Source: Actinomycetota bacterium (GTDB lineage: Bacteria > Actinomycetota > Actinomycetes > Streptosporangiales > Streptosporangiaceae). From it: 38,177 bases of DNA. Positions 30,717 to 38,177 of this stretch are shown in pieces. The stretch is taken from assembly GCA_021324595.1 (NCBI GenBank), contig JAJPIV010000127.1, forward strand, positions 1-38,177, read 5' to 3'. The notes below the pieces were generated by a model. That model saw only the letters and a program-made list of their open reading frames with translations. It made no database searches and was not told the origin of the DNA. The first letter of the stretch is position 1. Each line of letters begins with the position of its first letter. A program made the translations under genes and the position numbers.

Positions 30717-33700
30717 TCAGCCTCCGGCGGCGCGGGCGGCGAACGCGGCGAGCCCGCGGCGCCCGTCCACGCCAACCTTCGAGGCCAGGCTGGCGACGTG
30801 GGTCTCCACGGTCTTGCGGGACAGCTGCAGCCGGGATGCGATCTCGGCGTTGGTCCTCCCCTGCCCGATCAGCAGGAACACGTCCATCTCCCGGCTGGTC
30901 ACGCCGAGCCCGCGCAGCCCGGCGGGCACGCTGGCGAGCCCCCGGCCGGCCCGCGGCACCCGCTCGCCGACCTCGCGGAGCGTGTCGCGGCACGCCGACG
31001 CGAGGCCGTGAAGCCCCTCGGCGTCGAGGTCGGCGATCGCGGCCCGGAGCCAGAGCGCGGGTTCCCCCCACCGGTCGCGGAACGCGAGCGGCGCGACGAG
31101 CCGGTGCATGATGTGATTCCACCGGGGCGCGCAGCGCCTGAAGCACGCCTCGCCGCGGGCCGCCTGCTCCGCGGCCAGCGCCGGGCGCCCGTCGCGGCCC
31201 GCCAGCACGGCCCGCGCATAGGCCAGGCACCCGGAGTTCCAGCAGGCGACCTCTGCGCCTGCGGCCGTGGCCTCCCGGACCGCAGCGCGGGCGTCCTCGC
31301 CCAGCACCGCGCTGAGCAGCGGCCAGTATCCCCAGGCCATCGAGGGACCCATCAGCGGCTCGGGTCGGGCGTAGGCGACCCCGGTCACGCTCGCCGCCAA
31401 GGCCGCGGGCAGGTCGTTCGCGACGATCGCGGCGGTGACCCTGGCCTCGCCCCACGTGGCGGTCAGGACATTGGGGTCCCCCGCGCTGATCCGCTCCGCC
31501 TCGGCCGCCGCGGCCTCGGCGCGCTGGCGCTCGCCCTCCCGGCCGGCCAGGATGCACGCGAGGGTAGCCCAGGCCATCGCCTCGACCTTGGGCATCCGCA
31601 GCCGCCGTGCCGCCCGCTGGCTGCGCTCCGCGGCCGCCACCGCCCGGTCCAGGTCGGTGCCCAGGCTCCACGCGTTGGCCAGCTGCAGGTCGAGCACCGC
31701 GACCATGGAGACCGCGCCGGCCTCCTGGGCCAGGCTCCTCGCCTGCGCCAGCCGGGCCGAGCCGACCTCCCGGAGCATGTCGATCGTGCCGAGCTCGTGC
31801 AGCGCCCGGATCCGCCAGACCGGCAGCCGGCGGCTGCTGGCGATCTGGTAGGCGCGCTCGAACGCGGCGCTCGCGGCGGCGGTGTCGCGCGGCCGCTCGC
31901 GGCGCCCGATGATCTCCAGCGCCTCGCAGGCTGCCTCCGCCGTGCCTCGGGCGAGCCCCGCGGACTCCGCCGCGGCCAGCGCCCGGTGGGCCAGGGCGTC
32001 CGCGCGGTCCGGGTCGCCCTCGTCGATCGCGCAGCGCGCCTCCACCGCGCCGGTCCAGGCCGCCAGCGCTGGGTCGGGCACTGCCCCGGCCAGGGCGCGG
32101 GCGGCGGCCACCTGCCCGCGCGCGTCCGACAACCGGTTCCCCTCCGACAGGGCGCGGGCCACGCGCAGCCGGATCATCGCCTTGCGGGACGCCGCGGCGC
32201 CCAGTTCGTCAAGCTCGGCCAGCAGGCGCTCGGCGACCTGGACCAGGTGGTCACAGTCACCGGAGAGCATGTGCACCGTGGTGAGCGCCTCGTCGATCTC
32301 TGCCGCCAGCTGCGGTGGCGCCCCTGCGGGCCCTGCGGCGACCTGCCTGGCCCGGTTCAGGGCCGCGGCGGCGCTGGCGAGCGCGCCCTCGTCCAGGGCT
32401 CGCCGGCCCGACAGCAGCAGCAGCCCCGCCGCCTCGGCCCGCTGGCCCGCCGTCTCGCGGAGCCGCGCGGCCAGCTCGCACCACCTGCCGGGCAGCCCGG
32501 GATGGGCGGCATCGACCGCCGCAGCGGCCCGGGCCGCCGTCTCGGCCAGCTGGCTGGGGGGCAGGCCGGAGAGGACCACGTCGCGGGTGAGCGAGTGGCG
32601 GAACCGGAACGTCTCCAGCGCGCCGGGGGACGGCTCGACCAGCTGGACCGCGCGGGCGCGCCGCAAGGCGGCGAGCACGTCGGCCTCGGGCGCAGCGACG
32701 ACCGGCGGCAACAGCGTCCACTCGAACTGCCGCCCTAGCACGGCGGCTGCCGTCAGGATCCCGGCGGCGTGCGGCCCGAGGCCGGCCAGCCGGCTGCGGA
32801 TCGATCCGGCGATCGAGGCCGGAACGGGCGTCTCGACGTCCTCCCGCACGCGCCAGCCCGCATTGCCGGGCACGAGCTCTCCGGAGGAGACCGCGGCCGC
32901 GAGGATCTCCTCCACGGCGAACGGCAGCCCGTCGCACTCGGCGAGCAGCCGGCCCAGGACCGGCTCGGGAACGGCGCTGTATCCCAGGCAGTCACCCGCC
33001 ATCCGGGCGACGTCAGCCGCGTCGAGCCTGGACAGCTCGACGAGCGTGGCCGACCGCCTGGCGTGGACGGCCCGGACCGCGTCGAGCCCGGGCGAAGGCT
33101 CACTGTCGCGGACCGTGCCGACGCATAGGACGGGCTCACCCGCCAGGTTGTCCGCGAGGTACTCGACGATCGCCAGCGTCTCCGGGTCGGCGAACTGCAG
33201 GTCCTCGATGATCAGCAGCACGCCGGCCCGGCCCGAGGCGAGCGCGACGAGCAGCCGGAGCATGGCCTCGCCCAGGATCAGAGGCGAGGTCTCCGGCCGC
33301 GCGCCGTGAGCGCCATGCCGGTCACCGCCAGGGCTCGCCATGCCCTGCCCGCTCTCGCCCTCGTGCAACTGGGCGGCCAGGCGGAGCACCAGGGACGTGA
33401 GCACCGGCCGGTACTCCGCGAGATCCGGCGTTCCCGGCAGCGTCATCCGGCGCGCGACCTGGGCGAGCGCCTCGACGATCGGCCCGAGCGGCAGCGGGTT
33501 GCCGGCCTGGACCGCCCCGCCGGTCAGGACCATGAAGCCCCGCGCCTCGGCGGCGGCCGACGCCTCCCTGGCCAGCCGTGACTTGCCCACGCCCGGCTCG
33601 CCGGCCAGGAAGATCACGTTCCTGCCCGGCTCGGCCCGCCGCTGGCCCGATGGCCCGCCGGCGGGCAGCCCTGAGCCGGCCCGCGCGCCGGCCGCCGCCT

Positions 33701-33761
33701 CGAGCGCCCCGGTGAGGGTCCGCAACTCGGCATCGCGGCCGACCAGCATCCGGCACCGCAT
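30717..33761 (-). CDS. LAL-type ATPase/LuxR transcriptional regulator
   Basis: A 1014-residue large regulator of the LuxR family. ATP-binding motif GEPGVGKS at about residues 54-61, Walker B LLIIEDLQFAD at about 190, a long tetratricopeptide-like middle, and a C-terminal LuxR helix-turn-helix (LGVTSREMDVFLLIGQGRTNAEIASRLQLSRKTVETHVASLASKVG). ATG at 33761 is chosen since the homology starts MRCRMLVGRDAELRTL; the frame is open upstream through lanC DNA. A short AT-rich patch before it contains TATAGT (33778-33783) as a possible -10. It likely controls the neighbouring minus-strand LanC-like and SRPBCC-like genes, which precede it. Confidence 0.9.
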   Translation of the reverse strand: MRCRMLVGRDAELRTLTGALEAAAGARAGSGLPAGGPSGQRRAEPGRNVIFLAGEPGVGKSRLAREASAAAEARGFMVLTGGAVQAGNPLPLGPIVEALAQVARRMTLPGTPDLAEYRPVLTSLVLRLAAQLHEGESGQGMASPGGDRHGAHGARPETSPLILGEAMLRLLVALASGRAGVLLIIEDLQFADPETLAIVEYLADNLAGEPVLCVGTVRDSEPSPGLDAVRAVHARRSATLVELSRLDAADVARMAGDCLGYSAVPEPVLGRLLAECDGLPFAVEEILAAAVSSGELVPGNAGWRVREDVETPVPASIAGSIRSRLAGLGPHAAGILTAAAVLGRQFEWTLLPPVVAAPEADVLAALRRARAVQLVEPSPGALETFRFRHSLTRDVVLSGLPPSQLAETAARAAAAVDAAHPGLPGRWCELAARLRETAGQRAEAAGLLLLSGRRALDEGALASAAAALNRARQVAAGPAGAPPQLAAEIDEALTTVHMLSGDCDHLVQVAERLLAELDELGAAASRKAMIRLRVARALSEGNRLSDARGQVAAARALAGAVPDPALAAWTGAVEARCAIDEGDPDRADALAHRALAAAESAGLARGTAEAACEALEIIGRRERPRDTAAASAAFERAYQIASSRRLPVWRIRALHELGTIDMLREVGSARLAQARSLAQEAGAVSMVAVLDLQLANAWSLGTDLDRAVAAAERSQRAARRLRMPKVEAMAWATLACILAGREGERQRAEAAAAEAERISAGDPNVLTATWGEARVTAAIVANDLPAALAASVTGVAYARPEPLMGPSMAWGYWPLLSAVLGEDARAAVREATAAGAEVACWNSGCLAYARAVLAGRDGRPALAAEQAARGEACFRRCAPRWNHIMHRLVAPLAFRDRWGEPALWLRAAIADLDAEGLHGLASACRDTLREVGERVPRAGRGLASVPAGLRGLGVTSREMDVFLLIGQGRTNAEIASRLQLSRKTVETHVASLASKVGVDGRRGLAAFAARAAGG

Positions 33762-33777
33762 CACCCCATGATCATCA

Positions 33778-33783
33778 ACTATA
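33778..33783 (-). promoter_or_regulatory. -10-like TATAGT before the LAL regulator
   Basis: Minus-strand TATAGT 17 bases from the ATG at 33761, within the only AT-rich patch between the lanC-like stop and the regulator. No clear -35; a very short leader would follow, containing GGGGTG. Confidence 0.35.
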
Positions 33784-33798
33784 TGACACTCACGGTGT

Positions 33799-35130
33799 TC
33801 ACTCTGCTCCGGGTAGTGGCACTCCGGGCAGTGGCGCTCCGGGCAGTGACGGCCGGTCGGGCCACCAGGCCCGCGTGGCCCCGGCCCCCTCGCGCTCCAC
33901 CCGGGCCAGGCGGAGCAGAAAGCCGGCGATGCCCGCCGCGCCCTGCATCCAGCCCGTGGCCGGCTCCAGTTCCGGCGGGTCGAGCCGGTGCTCGGTGTGT
34001 GACCAGCGGACGCCGGCGCCATCCTCGACGCGGCGGGCCAGCAGGTCGCCGGCGAGCGCCCAGGCCCAGTCCAGCCAGCTCGCGTCCCCGGTCTCCTGGT
34101 AGGTGTCCAGCGCCATCTCGCCGACCCCCGCGGTCCCGCAGCACTGGCCCAGGTTGTCCCAGAACCCGGGGTAGAGCCGCTCGGGCAGCCCGCTGTGGCG
34201 CACGGCCAGGCGGCAGGCGCGGGCCATCTCGTCCCAGCCGCGTCCCGGCCTGAGCTGGTCGAGGAGCTGGAACAACCGCATCGTGCCGGTCGGGCCGTGG
34301 CACCATCCGTAGCTCACCGGCCTCCGGGGGTCGGGCGGGATCCGGTTCGGCACCGCGATCGTCCCGTCCGGCCGCCGGCCGAGGACGGCCAGCCGCCGCC
34401 CCGCGCTCTCGGCGACCTCGACCGGCCCGGGCCGCCCCAGCGCGCGGCCGGCCGTCGCGAGCGCGAATCCGACACCCGCCGCGCCGTGGGAGAAGTTCGG
34501 CATCAGGTACGGGTAGCCGTCCCGCACGTACCAGTCTGGGCCGTCGCCGTCCCAGGTCGCCCGGGCGACGAGGCGGCTGGTGATCACCGAGACCGCCCCG
34601 AGCGCCGCCGGCCCGCCGAGCCCGGCGAGCGTGACCAAGATCCCGGCATCCCCGGAGATGATGTCGGGGCAGCCGCCGGGTGGCGGCGACCGCGAGGCCA
34701 CCCGGGCGAGGGTCTCCGCAATCGCCCGGGCGGACTCGTCCAGGTGCCGGTCGCCGCTGGCCAGCGCCCACCCGCGCAGCGCCGCCACGGCGCCGGCCAG
34801 GCCTGTGTAGAGGCCGGGATCCGCATCCTCCGCCGGGCCGGCCGTCCGCGGGCCCGGCCAGGACCGGCCAAGGCTCTCCAGCCTGCGCGCCGCGGCCCTC
34901 GCGGGCTCGTCGAACTCCCCCAGGCCGCACAGGCGCGCCTCGGTGAACCCCCGGAGGATCCCCGCCGTGCCGTCATACAGGTCGTCCGCCAGGGGGGAGC
35001 CCGGCGCGCGGGTCACTGGCCAGCGCGCGCCGTCGCGCCCGTTCACGGCGGCGCCCGCGACCCAGCGCAGCGCCCCGGTCGCGGCGTCCAGTGCCCGTGC
35101 CACCGGTGCCCCGTGGCGCCCAGCCCCCAT
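33799..35130 (-). CDS. LanC-like protein (orphan)
   Basis: A 443-residue protein with the LanC barrel signatures: SHGAAGVG (about residue 210), GWCHGPTGT and GQCCGTAGVGE. The cysteine in WCHG and the Cys-Cys of QCCG (in place of Cys-His) are the zinc ligands of lanthionine cyclases. The toroid repeats are seen as repeated G-x-x-G motifs (YDGTAGILRG, YTGLAGAVAAL, SGDAGILVTL, MQGAAGIAGF). No dehydratase (LanB, LanM) or precursor gene is visible, so it may be a stand-alone LanC-like protein as in eukaryotic LanCL, or its partners lie elsewhere. ATG at 35130 is four bases behind the upstream gene stop; frame continues open to 35343 through the repeat array. The tail (LPGAPLPGVPLPG) is repeat-encoded. 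Confidence 0.82.
   Translation of the reverse strand: MGAGRHGAPVARALDAATGALRWVAGAAVNGRDGARWPVTRAPGSPLADDLYDGTAGILRGFTEARLCGLGEFDEPARAAARRLESLGRSWPGPRTAGPAEDADPGLYTGLAGAVAALRGWALASGDRHLDESARAIAETLARVASRSPPPGGCPDIISGDAGILVTLAGLGGPAALGAVSVITSRLVARATWDGDGPDWYVRDGYPYLMPNFSHGAAGVGFALATAGRALGRPGPVEVAESAGRRLAVLGRRPDGTIAVPNRIPPDPRRPVSYGWCHGPTGTMRLFQLLDQLRPGRGWDEMARACRLAVRHSGLPERLYPGFWDNLGQCCGTAGVGEMALDTYQETGDASWLDWAWALAGDLLARRVEDGAGVRWSHTEHRLDPPELEPATGWMQGAAGIAGFLLRLARVEREGAGATRAWWPDRPSLPGAPLPGVPLPGAE
33807..33851. repeat. 15-bp tandem repeat, three copies, in the lanC-like 3' end
   Basis: CTCCGGGTAGTGGCA, CTCCGGGCAGTGGCG and CTCCGGGCAGTGACG follow each other exactly. On the minus strand they encode the repeated PLPG residues of the tail. 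A multiple of three, so the frame is kept. Confidence 0.85.
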
Positions 35131-35134
35131 GGGC

Positions 35135-35746
35135 CTACTCTGGCACGCCGTCCGCCGCCAGAGCGCCATCGGCCAGCGGCACGCCGTCCGCCGCCAGAGC
35201 GCCATCGGCCAGCGGCACGCCGTCCGCCGCCAGCACGCCGTCCGCCGCCAGAGCGCCATCGGCCGCCGACGCCCCGGCCGGCCCGCCGACAATCTGGCGG
35301 GCGATCTGCTGCAGGAACTCGCGGATGGTCGCGTTCGCCACATGACCGAGCGCCACCCGGTCCAGGCTCGCGCCGAGCCGGCCCAGCGGCGGCCGGTAGG
35401 CGCCCGAGAGCATGAGCGTGCTGGCCCGTTCGCCGGCGGCTGTGAGGGTCAGGTCGGCGTCGAGCACGGGGAACAGCCCCGAGGCCGGGCCGGTGGCCTC
35501 CCAGCGCAGGCTGATCCGCAGCGAGTCGCCCGCGCGAACCGGGTCGAGGAACCGGACCCGGACGAGCTTGGCCACGGCAGGCGCGGCGCCGAACGGCCCG
35601 ACCCGGATCAGCGCCTCCAGCCCGTCACGGTAGGCCGCGCTCGAGGCATCGGTCAGCGCGCCGCAGCAGACCAGGCTCTCCAGGCGTGCCGACGCCGGGG
35701 CGAAGGCGAGCCCGGCGACCACCTCCTGGGACAGGAACATGGGCAC
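35135..35746 (-). CDS. SRPBCC-like protein with repeat C-terminal tail
   Basis: A 203-residue protein. Residues 1-150 resemble the SRPBCC or START-like group of small actinobacterial proteins (VRVRFLDPVRAGDSLRISLRW, DADLTLTAAGERASTLMLSG, GRLGASLDRVALGHVANATIREFLQQIARQI); this is a tentative fold call. From about 160 on the tail repeats ADGALAADGVPL every 12 residues, encoded by a 36-bp minisatellite. Starts at 35746 (MPMFLSQE) or three codons... the second ATG at 35740 are both possible. It lies four bases from lanC, so both belong to one operon. Confidence 0.55.
   Translation of the reverse strand: MPMFLSQEVVAGLAFAPASARLESLVCCGALTDASSAAYRDGLEALIRVGPFGAAPAVAKLVRVRFLDPVRAGDSLRISLRWEATGPASGLFPVLDADLTLTAAGERASTLMLSGAYRPPLGRLGASLDRVALGHVANATIREFLQQIARQIVGGPAGASAADGALAADGVLAADGVPLADGALAADGVPLADGALAADGVPE
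35144..35264. repeat. 36-bp minisatellite in the SRPBCC-like gene
   Basis: Copies at 35144-35179 and 35180-35215 are identical over 36 bases; an 18-base half copy (35216-35233) and a final partial copy (35234-35264) follow. The unit encodes 12 residues, so copy-number change keeps the frame. Such arrays are prone to length change between strains. Confidence 0.9.
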
Positions 35747-35841
35747 ATGATGGCGCCTCGGCCCCAGCGGCCCCCATGGTCCAACGTCCCGTTCGAGGGG
35801 CCGGAAGTCTCCGGCTCAGGGATCATCCGCCGTCCTCGGCC

Positions 35842-35869
35842 TTGTTTTACTGAAAAATTTCGTTAAAAT
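35842..35869. promoter_or_regulatory. AT-rich palindrome overlapping a promoter
   Basis: A 24-base imperfect palindrome (35845-35868, TTTTAC-TGAAA and TTTCGTTAAAA arms matching at 9 of 11) is the most AT-rich sequence of the window. TTGTTT (35842-35847) and TAAAAT (35864-35869) are spaced 16 bases and could be a + strand promoter for the DsbA-like gene, 174 bases away; the palindrome would be an operator within it. The minus-strand SRPBCC-like gene starts 100 bases on the other side, so both could be controlled. Confidence 0.5.
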
Positions 35870-36042
35870 TATGGCGAGACGCTGGCCGGGTGGCACAGCC
35901 GGCGCGCATCGGCACAGCCGGCCGGGGCGGATCGGCGCGGGATGCGGGCCAGCGCGGGACCCGGAGCATCGGGGTTGCGCCGTGGGGACCCGCCCGGCGG
36001 GGAATGACGGCAGGCGGGAGCGCGGCACGATCGGAGGGCGTC

Positions 36043-36834
36043 ATGGACGTGGTCATCTACGGGGACTTCAACTGCCCGTACTCCTACCTGGCAAGCCAGC
36101 GCGCCGACCGGCTGACCAGCGATCGCGCAGCCCGGATCGACTGGCGGGCGGTCGAGCACGACCGCGGCCTGCCCCTGGCCGGCATCGCGTCGGCGGCGGC
36201 CGGCGTGGCGTGGGACGACGAGCTCGCGGAGATCCGCGAGCTCGCCCGGCCAGGTGAGCTGGTGCCGCAGGCGCCCCCACCGGTCACCAGCAATACCGCG
36301 GCCGCCGTGGCCGCCTACGCGGAGGTCGTCGCCGACGGCGCCCAGGACGAGGTGCGGCGGCGGCTGTTCGCCGCGATCTGGGCGGACGGAGAGAATGTGA
36401 GCAGCGCCTACGCGGTGCGCCGGCTCGTGACCGGCGTCCTGTGGGCGGCGGCCCCGCTCGACCAGCGGCTGGCCTCCCCCGAGCTGCCCGGCATCCTGGA
36501 CCAGGACGGCGACCTGACCCGGATCACGCGCCGCTCCGGCGGCCTGATCGCCCCGGACGGCGGGCCGCTGTCCACGCAGGCGTTCCGCCGGATCGCGCAG
36601 TGGCGCCGGGAGTGGCTGGCGATCGGCCAGGTCACGCCGCTGGTGATCGGCGCGGACGGCATCGCGCGCCCGGGCGTTGACGGCCTGCGCTACCTGGGCG
36701 AGCTGCTCGACCTGTCGCCGGGAGCCATCGTCCCCGGGCCGCGGCCCGAGGGGCAGGCCGCGGCCCGCGCCAGCGAGGCCGCCATCGCGAGCGCGACCAC
36801 CGCCCAGGCCGCGAGGGCCAGCCACGCCTCGTAG
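36043..36834 (+). CDS. DsbA-fold protein (thioredoxin-like, single-cysteine)
   Basis: A 263-residue protein of the DsbA/HCCA-isomerase fold: MDVVIYGDFNCPYSYLASQRAD with C11 in a CPYS motif, meaning the second redox cysteine is replaced by serine. A cis-proline loop is seen in IGQVTPLVIGADG. ATG at 36043 has GGAGGG four bases upstream. A single-cysteine DsbA-like protein points to glutathione- or mycothiol-linked chemistry or a FrnE/HCCA-type isomerase and not a disulfide oxidase. The last 37 residues (alanine/serine-rich) are encoded in the region overlapping the convergent transporter gene and look unconstrained. Confidence 0.8.
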   Translation: MDVVIYGDFNCPYSYLASQRADRLTSDRAARIDWRAVEHDRGLPLAGIASAAAGVAWDDELAEIRELARPGELVPQAPPPVTSNTAAAVAAYAEVVADGAQDEVRRRLFAAIWADGENVSSAYAVRRLVTGVLWAAAPLDQRLASPELPGILDQDGDLTRITRRSGGLIAPDGGPLSTQAFRRIAQWRREWLAIGQVTPLVIGADGIARPGVDGLRYLGELLDLSPGAIVPGPRPEGQAAARASEAAIASATTAQAARASHAS

Positions 36835-37754
36835 CGCCCGAGGGTGACCATCCAGGACACGCCCGCCGCGTCCCCGAGCGCCCGGCTGCCGACGCCGTAC
36901 ATCCCCACGGGGAACACGATGCTCCACATCCCGGGCTCGTAGCGGAGCGAGACCCCGCGGACCAGGTGACGCCAGATGCCCGTTACGACCAGCAACGGGA
37001 CCAGCCAGGTCCCGAAAGCCCAGAGGATCACCGACAGGCCGGCCAGCGCGCCGCGGACGGCGCCGCCGAGCCGCCCGGCCGGGGTGCCGAGCAGCAGCCC
37101 GCCGGCCAGCACGGTGATCGCCGTGGCGCCCATGAACACCCAGTAGGGCGGCGTCACCTCGGCCGGGCGCACCGGGACCGACATGAGCGCGACGGCGACC
37201 AGCCCCGCGACGATCAGGTAGAGCACGACGCCAACCGCCCAGCAGCAGATCGCGAGCGCGGCCAGCGCCGCGGGCGCGGGCCGGCGCAGCGACACCGCGG
37301 CCACGGCGACCGACTCGGCGCCGACCACCCACAGGAACCAGGTCCCGTTCGCGCCAGCCAGGCTCGGCCGTCCGGCCAGCAGCAGCGGCACGCTGCAGCT
37401 GAGCAGCACCCAGCTCGCGCCGGCGACCGCGAGCAGCACGGCGGCGGCCGTGACGTGGCCGTCTCCGGCCAGGCCCGCGGAGATCACGTCCGAGGCCGCC
37501 ACCACGGTGAAGAAGCCGAACGCCCGGCGGGGATCGCCCATGTCCGCGGCGAGCTCGCGGCGGAACCAGGCCAGCCGCGCCGCGTAGGCGGCCGCGAGGA
37601 CCAGGTAGCCGGCGACCGAGGCGCCCAGCAGCAGGCCAGCCAGGTGCCGCTGGCCGCCGAGCCGCATCGCGGCGGCGACGATCCCGGTGGCCATCACCAG
37701 GGCGAAGCAGCCCGGGTCCAGGTCCCTGACCCCCGCCCGCAGCCATGACGCCAT
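36690..37754 (-). CDS. TDT-family transporter (TehA/SLAC1-like), possible sulfite exporter
   Basis: A 354-residue membrane protein with about ten hydrophobic helices. The start DLDPGCFALVMATGIVAAAM is the family signature of TDT channels; related proteins export sulfite (Ssu1), tellurite (TehA) or dicarboxylate. ATG at 37754 (MASWLRAG) is chosen over the longer frame to 37877, which has an arginine-rich extension. Its last codons overlap the DsbA-like gene by 145 bases. Sulfite would arise from the sHdr pathway, making sulfite export plausible but only by context. Confidence 0.83.
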   Translation of the reverse strand: MASWLRAGVRDLDPGCFALVMATGIVAAAMRLGGQRHLAGLLLGASVAGYLVLAAAYAARLAWFRRELAADMGDPRRAFGFFTVVAASDVISAGLAGDGHVTAAAVLLAVAGASWVLLSCSVPLLLAGRPSLAGANGTWFLWVVGAESVAVAAVSLRRPAPAALAALAICCWAVGVVLYLIVAGLVAVALMSVPVRPAEVTPPYWVFMGATAITVLAGGLLLGTPAGRLGGAVRGALAGLSVILWAFGTWLVPLLVVTGIWRHLVRGVSLRYEPGMWSIVFPVGMYGVGSRALGDAAGVSWMVTLGRYEAWLALAAWAVVALAMAASLARAAACPSGRGPGTMAPGDRSSSSPR

Positions 37755-37875
37755 GCGCGCAGCTCGCCTCCCGCCGGGACGGCCGCCCGGCCATGCCCAC
37801 CAGACTGCCAGGTTCCCGCCGCGGTTCCGGCGGTGCGGCTGTCGCCGCGGCGGCCCGCCGTGATAGACGTGATCC

Positions 37876-38177
37876 ATGAGCGGGGCCGGTCTGCTCGCGC
37901 CGCTGCTGCCCGCCGGGGAGCCGGTGGAGCGGGTGCTGCGCCGCGCCCAGTTCTTCGTCCCCGGAGGCAGGCCGACCGCGGACTTCCGGGAGGTCCACCG
38001 CGCCGGCGGGCGGGGCGCGGAGGAGTTCTACCGGGACCGCTGGCGGCACGACAAGGTCGTGCGCTCCACTCACGGGGTGAACTGCACGGGCTCGTGCTCC
38101 TGGCAGGTCTATGTCAAGGACGGGATCATCACCTGGGAGACCCAGCAGACCGACTACCCGTCGGCGGGGCCGGACTC
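37876..38177 (+). CDS. narG: respiratory nitrate reductase alpha subunit, partial
   Basis: The first 100 codons of NarG, cut by the window end. Conserved blocks [22 protein letters not shown] and [23 protein letters not shown] include the histidine and cysteines (HGVNCTGSC) that bind the FS0 [4Fe-4S] cluster. It is a cytoplasm-facing molybdoenzyme that reduces nitrate with quinol. It starts at ATG 37876 without a good Shine-Dalgarno, 121 bases from the divergent transporter. Nitrate could be the acceptor for the quinol fed by EMO. Confidence 0.93.
   Translation, partial: MSGAGLLAPLLPAGEPVERVLRRAQFFVPGGRPTADFREVHRAGGRGAEEFYRDRWRHDKVVRSTHGVNCTGSCSWQVYVKDGIITWETQQTDYPSAGPD

Noticed and set aside
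35144-35264. CRISPR array
   Set aside because: The repeats abut without unique spacers and keep a coding frame.
1-38177. tRNA, rRNA, insertion sequence or phage genes
   Set aside because: No tRNA-like cloverleaf, transposase or integrase motif was found on either strand by reading.

Overview
This is a very GC-rich window from a high-GC bacterium. Frequent GTG starts, many 4-bp GTGA/ATGA stop-start overlaps, and the menaquinone-type EtfD/EMO and LysR/LAL regulator sequences suggest an actinobacterium; I infer this from style and gene content, not from a marker gene. The physiology it points to is sulfur-oxidising lithotrophy, possibly with nitrate as electron acceptor.

Region 1 (about 1-1690): a 20-bp tandem repeat at the window edge, then a phytoene-desaturase-like FAD oxidoreductase on the + strand that has no in-frame stop where the family should end.

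Region 2 (1686-17967, all minus strand): 19 tightly packed genes read from tusA down to a dsrE-like gene. In transcription order: tusA, dsrE-like, shdrC1, shdrB1, shdrA, a conserved hypothetical ('hyp'), a fused hdrC-hdrB protein (shdrB3 type), lipoate ligase, lbpA, radical SAM lipoyl synthase (LipS2 type), second lipoate ligase, radical SAM lipoyl synthase (LipS1 type), etfB, etfA, a membrane EtfAB:quinone oxidoreductase (EMO/EtfD type), a small C2H2-like protein, two more lbpA genes and dsrE3A-like. This is the layout I know as the type II sulfur-oxidising heterodisulfide reductase-like (sHdr) system, here with its own lipoate assembly genes and its own route for electrons into quinone. Persulfide sulfur would be handed over by the DsrE proteins and TusA, oxidised to sulfite by sHdr with lipoylated LbpA as carrier, and the electrons passed through EtfAB and EMO to the membrane.

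Region 3 (18194-25616): a divergent CxxC protein, an ArsR repressor, and a + strand unit made of a fused Fe-S/NrfD-type membrane subunit, a large molybdopterin oxidoreductase, a TorD-like chaperone and a LysR regulator. It resembles SoeABC, the cytoplasm-facing sulfite dehydrogenase, which would finish sulfite to sulfate. A 17-bp palindrome TACAA-N7-TTGTA occurs upstream of this unit and again just before the lysR start, which suggests that LysR controls the unit and itself.

Region 4 (25617-30600): a gene-poor stretch with inverted repeats and one doubtful small gene, then serC-serA (serine synthesis), rtcB (RNA ligase) and, convergent, archease.

Region 5 (30717-35746, minus strand): a large LuxR-type ATPase regulator, a LanC-like protein and an SRPBCC-like protein whose C terminus is a 12-residue repeat encoded by a minisatellite.

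Region 6 (35747-38177): an AT-rich palindrome or promoter island, a DsbA-fold protein convergent with and overlapping a TDT-family transporter (possible sulfite exporter), and the first 100 codons of narG, cut by the window end.
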